NCBI RefSeq assembly: GCF_003573695.1
Contig: NC_039367.1
Location: 155,879,085 to 155,943,084, forward strand
DNA length: 64,000 nt
Direction of reading: 5' to 3'
Origin: Papaver somniferum
Lineage: Eukaryota > Streptophyta > Magnoliopsida > Ranunculales > Papaveraceae
In this document: in pieces, positions 57,389 through 64,000 of the stretch
How the letters are laid out: each line of letters begins with the position of its first letter
How positions within the stretch are numbered: the first letter of the stretch is position 1
Notes under the pieces: model-generated
Databases searched by the model: none
Seen by the model: only the letters and a program-made list of their open reading frames with translations
What the model was told of the DNA's origin: nothing
Position numbers and translations under genes: made by a program

Positions 57389-58416
57389 GTAGGTTAACGA
57401 CTTCAAAGACTTCATTGGGATTGTGAAGCCAGACCCAACTATTTTCTTTGTAGTTGTGTGTTCTGATCTTTCCCGATTCTATCGTATTGAGTATAATTGA
57501 AATGATTGACTCGAGATTAATTTTCCGATAGGCACGATAAAAGTAATCACAAACATCTTTGTCTCATCGTTTGTGATTTTACAATATCTTGTTTCGCTAG
57601 TCGATTAAGATTATTGTGAGGTGATTGATAATACTAGGCTGTTCTTCGGGAATATAAGTCCGGTTTATCAATTGGTTCATGTTAACCTTGGTTTATCAAA
57701 AGACAAAACAAAAACTCTTGGATATTTCTGTAGGAGACAGATTTATTCAATCTATATACTTTTATGTGTGAGACAGATTTGTTTATCAAGTCTTCGACTT
57801 TGGGTCGTATCAACTCTTGGTTGTGGGTGAGATCAACTAAGGGAATCAAGTGTGTAGTATCCTGCTGGGGTCAGAGACATAAGGAACGCAACTGTACCTT
57901 GAATCAGTGTGAGATTGGTTAGGGTTCAACTACAGTCCAGTCCGAAGTTAATTGGTAGTAGGCTAGAGTCTATAGCGTCTTAATACTGTGTGGTGTTCAA
58001 TCTGGACTAGATCCCGAGGTTTTTATGCATTTGCGGTTTCCTTTTTAAAAAAAATTCTGGTGTCTGTGCTATTTCTTTTCCGCATTATATTTTGATATAT
58101 AATTGAAATATCACGGTTCTACGTTAATATCAATCAATTATAATATCCAACCTTTGGTTGTTGATTTAAATTGATTGACACTTCAACATTAGTCTTTGGT
58201 ACCGTTCATGTAACTCCACTAATATTCAATCGGGCTCGCAGATTTATATTTGTTGACTGCGGATTGAATTAAGAGTTAGAGATATTAAGCTCTTTGATAT
58301 ACTTTACTCTAGATTGAATTTGACTGTCTAGTTGATTATATAGAGTATATCGGAGTAAGTCCTCTCAGATTGCCAAACGAATTATTGGTTGTGGTTGTTA
58401 GACCCCCACATTTTCA
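57389..58416 (+). repeat. Element A LTR2, part 3
   Basis: It matches LTR1 from 'gtaggttaacgactt' to the terminal ATTTTCA. With parts 1 and 2 and after removing one copy of each duplication, LTR2 totals about 2435 bp against 2468 bp for LTR1. Confidence 0.92.
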
Positions 58417-58643
58417 ATTGTTATCAGAACAGGAAAGTACATTTAAGACCTTACAAGTCTGTGTTTGTAGCGATCTGACTCTATGAACATTTGTGTTATC
58501 TTGATAAATGCACCACCAGATCCAGGGATTTCAGAATTCTCTTCCACGAATGATTTAATAAAATCTGTAGAAGAAATTCTATTTAAACCTCCACCAAGTT
58601 TAAAATCCCTTGAAGTGTTTTCAGGGATTGAAAAGAAGCTTGA
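58417..58643 (+). repeat. Element A second internal region, 5' remnant
   Basis: The PBS remnant and the first part of the 212-residue frame (from the codons for NAPPDPGISEFSS to IEKKL) repeat 40205-40433 with few changes. The sequence stops at 'aagcttga', where element D is inserted; the first copy reads 'aagcttgagatc' at this point. Confidence 0.88.
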
Positions 58644-60318
58644 TGATAGACACAATTTTGTGTCTTATTTGTCTCAGTTCTATATATTGATAGTGCTCAT
58701 TTTTGTACTTATTATGCTGTTTTATGTGTGTGTAGGTATTTTTGGCCAATAAACATTTTTGGAAAAATCGGCTCGAAAAGTTGCGCGGGGCACCCCCGGA
58801 GGACAGTTGCTAAACGGACCCCAGAATTGGCTAAGGATCACCAAGGCTATGTATAGCCCAAATTTATCCTCAGTACCCACATTTGTCCACAGCACCCCCT
58901 ACTCTGGATAGGGGGCAACCAGCTTCTTCCCCAAAATTCAAATTCATTTTGGCGGGAATATTTAGCAGAAGTGAACAGATTTAGGGTTTGAGATTCAAGC
59001 GAGTTTTAGAGAGATTCAAGCGTTGATTTTAATGGGGCTGGACTTCCTAGAGCGTAACAGGCTTGGAATGTTTGTTTTGATCGATCGAATTTGGCTAGAT
59101 AAGCCGGAAAAAGGAAACAGAGGTGTGGAGTTTCACGGGTATCCTGATTCGGTAGTTGGAAGAGATTTGGTCGGATTTTTCTCGCGTTATGGATTAGTAT
59201 AACCTTGTTTTGTCTAAACAGGGAATGTATGGCGGCCAGATTCGAGAAAGAAGGAGTTTCCATCGTGTTAGACAAAAACAGAGTCATGGAGAAATATTAT
59301 CGGGATTTTAGAGTCCATGAAGATTTGGGAAAGAATTTAACGCCCAGGATTGAGTTAACAGGGTCCTGCTGGAATATTGTAGAGGTGGGATTGACCCAGT
59401 TGACGCGTACAGAAGAGAAGAAATAGAAAAATCCGTGACTTGTCGTGAAAGAAGAATGAAGATAAACTCGAGTTGTTTAGGGTTTACTTAGGGGTTGTTG
59501 GCTATATATAGGTTGGTTGCAAGTCAGAGAGGCGGACGAACAGTTTGGAGTAGTTTAGAAAACCAGAGGAGACAAAAATCACGAGTTGCAGGAAAGTTGT
59601 TCTGCTGGTGCTGCTGAAGAACACGAAGAACATCAACCAACGCCCCTCTGTCGCAGAACACTGTCGTTGTTCTATAGCACTTCGCTTCTATCGTTAATGT
59701 AGCAGTCTTATTCCTTCTGTTTCTCTTGTAACAGTCGATCTGCAACACATATAAACGTTGCGATTGAACTGTTTTACTCCCTTTGAGTCTCTTCACCTTT
59801 GAAAACACCTTTTGAGCAATGGAAAAATATTTTGAACCTGTTTTTGATATGAGGAGCTAAACCCCATTGCTGAGGCGATATAGGAAGCTATTTTTCCAAT
59901 AAAGAGTGGTATTTTCTATTTATCTTATTTATTACAATTATGTATATGATTATTTGCCTTGTTTGAGAATTGTTTTAATGATTTTTATTCAACAATTGTG
60001 ATTTTCATTGATGGTATATGCTTGGACTTAGGTTTTTGATATCCCATGCTTTTGATTTACACTTGTTATTTTAAAAATCTACTTGTTGCAACATCTTAAA
60101 ATCAAATTAAACGAAAAAATTGAATAAATATAAATATTGGATTTAAATCACTTTGAACTTGGAAAATAGTGGAATCTTAGCCTCAGTGTTCTTTTAATAT
60201 TGATAACAACATCATCTTTGTTTGAGTTTTCTATTTTTGTTTTAGAATTTAAGTCTAGATTTTATCATTCGCAAGTCTGAGAATCGAACCACTTTTATCA
60301 CTATCTACAATCACATCA
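58644..60318 (+). repeat. Element D 5' LTR (1675 bp)
   Basis: From TGATAGACAC to TCACATCA, directly followed by 'atttttgccgccgccgacgcgg', a one-base variant of the TGGCGCC-type PBS. A 'gctatatataggttgg' TATA box lies near 59500. Confidence 0.88.
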
Positions 60319-61483
60319 ATTTTTGCCGCCGCCGACGCGGATTTTCTTTTAGAGTTTTTAGACTTCGTTTTCTTTTATTTATTTTTTATTTTTTAGGTTT
60401 TTATTATTTTTGTTCCTTTTTACGTTTTTGGGTATTTATCTTTTGTCTACAGGTTTTGGATCATAAAGCGAATTGAGCCAAGGAGTTTGGTGATTTTGTA
60501 AAGACTTGAACTTAAAGCATAAAGACTTGGAGCGAAAGCTTAAAGCGAAAAGAACGGAGAAGAAGACAATTTCTTTTTAGATATTTTATTTAATTTTTTA
60601 TTTAATTTTTTTTTTAGGGTTTGTTTATTTTTCTTTATAAAAAAAAGAGAGAACTGTATTAGCGTTTGTTATTTTTGTAATTTTTCTTTTCCTTTTTGGA
60701 CAATTGGACATTGGACTTTGGACATTATTATTTTTTTTTAAAACCCTAAGGAAGGGTTGGTTTAAATATAAACTGTGTGCAGAGAAGGACGGTGATTACG
60801 ATATCGCCTCGGCCCCTCGGGTTCGTACATGACATAGGAGTCGTGGCCCGAGTCGACTTCAGCGGTTCTTTGCCCGTTTGGTACGGGAGGTAAATTTTTC
60901 GAAACACCCGCGAATCCCCTGTCAGCGAGTTTACTGTATTCCTTAGTTTTCATATATGCTGAGGACTTGAAAATGGCTTCTTTAATTTCCTAGTAAAGGG
61001 AAAGGACTGGCCATACAAGATAAGGGTTCGTATTTCATCACTATTCTCTTCTTGCCCGCCTTAGGAAAAGGAAACCAAATGCGAACCTAAGCCTAAAATT
61101 TTGACTAGAACGAGACCTATAGGGTAACGAGCTTAATAGGAAAGTCGTTCGAAGAATATTGGTTACTCTTTTGAGCATACTGCGAAGTTCTTGAAGGTTT
61201 CTGTGAGTTGAATGTGTGACTGCGCCGCCTTGTAACCGGTGAGGCCTTGGGTATCAAATCTCCACTAAGCTTCCCTCGCCTCGATTCAACTTACTTTGAC
61301 TCGGATTGATTCCAGAGGGGTTTGCTCAGATTGTAACAATTTACTTTTCGAAAGAATAGAAGCTGGTCTAGAAACAATCTAAGTGGAGTCATTATGCTTT
61401 TTGTTTGCTAGAAATTTAGGTTTGATTTAGTTGAGACATCCTTGTTTTGTGATTGCATAGAATTCCCTGCCTTATTCCGTTGC
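60319..61483 (+). other. Element D PBS and leader
   Basis: AT-rich sequence followed by the conserved block at about 60783-60860 (acgatatcgcctcggcccct, acatgacatagga) and further blocks near 61000-61390 shared with B and C. Minus-strand frames here are incidental. Confidence 0.75.
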
Positions 61484-63087
61484 ATGCCTGAACGTAAAAG
61501 AGACGCCCTAGGTAGATTTGTTAAAGACAAACCTAGTAGTTCTAAGCATCTCGATTACCTCAATTTAGAAAGTCCGATTCTTGAAAATTCCATTTTTGAA
61601 CGTCTGTTTGAGGAGAAAATCCATGATAGTCCAATAGCGCCAGAAATGGAAACTTTGAAAGCTTTGTTGAAACCTACTAGGACTACGCGTCCCTCGTGTA
61701 TCAGGTTACCTGAAACTGAAGCAAATTATGAAATTAAGCCTGGAACCTTATAGTTGCTCCCAATCTTTTTAGGGAAAGAAAATGAAAACCCCTATTTCCA
61801 TGTTAGGGACTTTGAGGAAATTTGTAGTACCCTGAAAATTAGAAACCTTGATGATGATGCTTTGAAACTCAGGTTATTCCCCTTTTCCTCAAAAGATAAA
61901 GCCAAGTCGTGGTTGTATAGTTTGGCTTCCGAATCAATTGAAACCTATGAACAACTTACATCTGCCTTTTTGAACAAGTTTTTCCCTAGGGACAAAACCT
62001 CGTCTATTAGGATGCAAATCTGCACGTTTACACAACAGGAGGGAGAATCTTTGTATAGGTATTTGGAAAGGTTCAATGATTTATTAGTCCAATGTCCTCA
62101 TCATGGTTTAGAAAAGGTTAGGTTAGTTCAGATCCTTTATGAGGGTTTAGATTATCCCACCACAACTACAGTAGAGTCCATGTGTACAGGTGGGTTTGAA
62201 AACCAAACAGTTGATGATGCGATGACATATTTGCATGAAATCGCCGAAAAGACCCAACAGTGGGAAAGCAATAGGGTACCCCAGAAAACAATTCTTCTAG
62301 GCAGAGGAAACGTTAATAGGGTAGAAGGAAGCTTTGAATCAGATGCCAAAATTGCTGCTATAGCGAAAAGGTTAGAAGCTTTAGAAGTGGGTCACACTAG
62401 TGGTAGATTGGAGCCTTTTTGGGAAGGCCAGAATAATGAAGAGCAAGCCAATGCTCTCTATAATAACATGAGGTATGATAACCGTCAGAAGTTTGACCCA
62501 TATTCATAAACCTATAATCCTGGTTGGAGAAACCATCCGAACCTTTCATGGTCTAAGGGACAGAGTCAAGGTCAGTTTAGTAATTTTAATGCTTCCCAGG
62601 TTTTGGTTACACTAAGAATTCATCAGGCCCAGAAAACAGAACGACTAGCTTAGAGGAATCTATTAAGATGTTAGCAAAAACTCAGGATATGTTAGCACAG
62701 AGCAAAATTAGTTATCAACAGGAAACCAAGCAGAACTTTCAAACTAATGCTCAGATCCTTGCTAAGCTAGAACTTCAAGTCGGCCAAATAGCTAAGACCT
62801 TAAGTGAGAGAGATAACGGAAGGCTCCCTAGTCAGACTACCCCCAACCCTAGAGGAGTTCATGAAGTAGGTGAAAAACCATCGAATCAATTGAATGCTAT
62901 TAGAACCCTTAGGAGTGGTAGAGTAGTAGACAATCAGGTAACCATGCCCGATAGTGAACATACTGTAGTTCACCCCTCAGTATCTCATCCCTCAGGACCA
63001 CTAACTGAGGGGACTGATAAAATTTCCGATGATGCCAATTCGGTTCCTGAGGGGTCTGATTCTGTGCCTAGAGCCCCATTTCCCTAG
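61484..63087 (+). pseudogene. Element D gag (Retrotrans_gag), interrupted
   Basis: It probably starts at 61484 with MPERKRDALGRFVKDK. An in-frame TAG at 61751-61753 follows KPGTL, and the frame goes on with the capsid domain: FLGKENENPYFHVRDFEEIC, KAKSWLYSLA, F....FP and QQEGESLYRYLERFNDLL...CPHHGL. A TAA at 62507-62509 interrupts DPYS-TYNPGWRNHPN. A frameshift near 62600 leads to the coiled-coil region (SLEESIKMLAKTQ, LELQVGQIAKTL) ending at a TAG at 63085-63087, after which the same frame continues into the protease. Gag packages the RNA. This copy cannot make the complete protein. Confidence 0.9.
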
Positions 63088-64000
63088 CTATTAGCATCAA
63101 CAAAGAAGGAATCGAACTTTAATGACATATTGGAGGTTTTTAAGCAAGTTACCATAAACCTTCCTTTATTAGATGCAATTAGGCAAATTCCTGCTTATGC
63201 AAAGTTCCTTAAGGATATGTGTACGCGAAAGCGAAAACTTAGCGTCCATAAGAAAGCCTTTTTGGCTAGTCATGTAAGTTCAATCATTCAGAACACTACC
63301 ACTCCAAAGTACAAAGACCCAGGTTCCCCAACCATTGCTTGTACAATAGGTAAACACCGGGTAAAAAAAGATTTACTTGACTTAGGAGCCAGTGTGAACT
63401 TACTGCCGTACCATGTGTACTTACAGCTAGGACTTGGTGCAATGAAACCTACTCAGATAACACTGCAGTTAGTTGATAGGTCTGTCAAAATTCCTCGAGG
63501 TGTTATCGAGGATGTTCTTATTGAGGTCGACAAGTTTATTTATCCAGTGGATTTCGTGGTCCTAGATACCCAACCTGTCCCTGACCCAGAGAACCAGATA
63601 CCTGTGATTTTAGGTCGCCCATTCTTAGCTACTTCTAATGTGATCATAAACTGTCGAAATGGTGTGATGAATTTATGCTTTGGTAATATGACTATCGAAA
63701 TGAACATTTTTAATGTCAGTAAGCTACCTTATGAGCTAGATGACACATGTGTTGAAGAGGTGAATATGATAGAATCCTTAGTTCAGGAGTCATTACCAAA
63801 CATTTTGTCTGAAGACCCATTAGAGAGTTGTCTATCCCATTTTGGTTTAGATTTTGACGATGATAGTACCATTGAACAAGTGAATGCTCTATTAGATTCT
63901 ACCCCTGTGTTAGACACTGATATATGGAAAGCTAGGTTCGAACCATTACCAGCTTCTGAGACTACCTCAGTTCCTTCCTTAGAAGAGCCCCCTAAGTTGG
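63088..64000 (+). CDS. Element D gag-pol continuation with aspartic protease (partial)
   Basis: An open frame continues directly from the TAG at 63085 to the window end. AYAKFLKDMCTRKRKL and SSIIQ...TPKYKDPGSPTIACTIG lead into the protease active site DLGASVNLLP near 63379, with DLGA in place of the retroviral DTGA as is usual in Athila/Tat elements. IPVILGRPFLAT near 63605 is the second protease landmark. An acidic spacer with SLEEPPKL follows, after which the RT would be expected beyond the window. Confidence 0.88.

Larger units (their letters stand above)
37737..58643 (+). mobile_element. Element A: Sirevirus-like non-autonomous LTR retrotransposon, tandem LTR-int-LTR-int
   Basis: LTR1 is 37737-40204. 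A methionine-type PBS (TTGGTATCAAAGC) follows, then a 3.07-kb internal region ending in the purine tract gagaaagggggagac at 43263-43277. LTR2 spans 43278-58416, split by elements B and C. A second internal region follows from 58417 with its own PBS remnant and the same first codons, broken at 58643 by element D. It lacks integrase, RT and RNase H entirely. Long LTRs, the PBS type and repeated purine tracts before the 3' LTR point to the Sirevirus branch of copia. It inserted into the copia pre-integrase gene at a run of A's. Confidence 0.85.
58644..64000 (+). mobile_element. Element D: Athila-like gypsy retrotransposon, 5' part (runs off window)
   Basis: The 5' LTR is followed by a leader, gag and aspartic protease. 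The inserted end is preceded by CTTGA, the expected left copy of the target duplication; the right copy lies outside the window. The LTR start (TGATAGACACAATTTTGTGTC), PBS and leader are related to those of B and C, making D the coding relative of those elements. Stops and at least one frameshift in gag show this copy is itself defective. Confidence 0.9.

Noticed and set aside
60762..60953. Minus-strand frame in the element D leader
   Set aside because: The conserved leader block is shared with B and C as non-coding sequence. The frame is incidental.
1..64000. tRNA, rRNA or other structured RNA genes
   Set aside because: I looked for A/B boxes, CCA-type stems and rRNA signatures on both strands and found only retrotransposon primer-binding sites.

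Overview
This is nuclear DNA of a flowering plant, most likely a eudicot. It is AT-rich, gene-poor and dominated by transposable elements of every major plant class. The host-type genes belong to plant-specific families: LRR receptor-like proteins, an F-box associated protein and a RING-H2 fragment. The species cannot be fixed from sequence alone; a Papaveraceae/Ranunculales genome is only a guess from the look of the receptor and repeat families.

Layout. 1-2420: fragment of a long-LTR retrotransposon, a LINE scrap and a small hAT MITE. 2422-5283: the only clearly intact gene, a 953-residue LRR receptor-like protein (RLP). 5284-10052: repeats, including two diverged copies of one family, a Mutator-like MITE, a second hAT MITE and Helitron-like hairpins. 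10056-16973: a CACTA-type element, bounded by matched termini and a TTA duplication, that carries gene-like exon fragments and a 122-bp tandem array but no visible transposase. 17004-20341: a complete but mutated PIF/Harbinger element with both its genes. 22163-24239: a deleted, frameshifted paralogue of the RLP. 25588-30669: a Ty1/copia element on the minus strand with LTRs, target duplication and an internal hAT MITE. 33850-34707: an F-box associated pseudogene.

From about 36.2 kb to the end the window is one nested retrotransposon stack. A degenerate copia element is broken by a long-LTR, Sirevirus-like non-autonomous element (A). A is present as LTR, internal region, LTR, partial internal region. 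Its second LTR is split by two related Athila-like non-autonomous elements, B (plus strand) and C (minus strand). Its second internal region is split by an Athila-like gag-protease element (D) that runs off the window. Most junctions are exact: they have 5-bp duplications, and the intact first LTR or first internal region of A supplies the empty site.

Functionally, the window shows a receptor-like immunity-type gene and its decayed paralogue embedded in elements. The most unusual parts are the B/C elements, which keep a large acidic reading frame in place of gag-pol and may depend on a D-like helper, and element A, which carries its own 212-residue frame without any enzyme. Target duplications, termini and stops were read directly from the sequence. 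Family names rest on motif recognition, and activity is inference.
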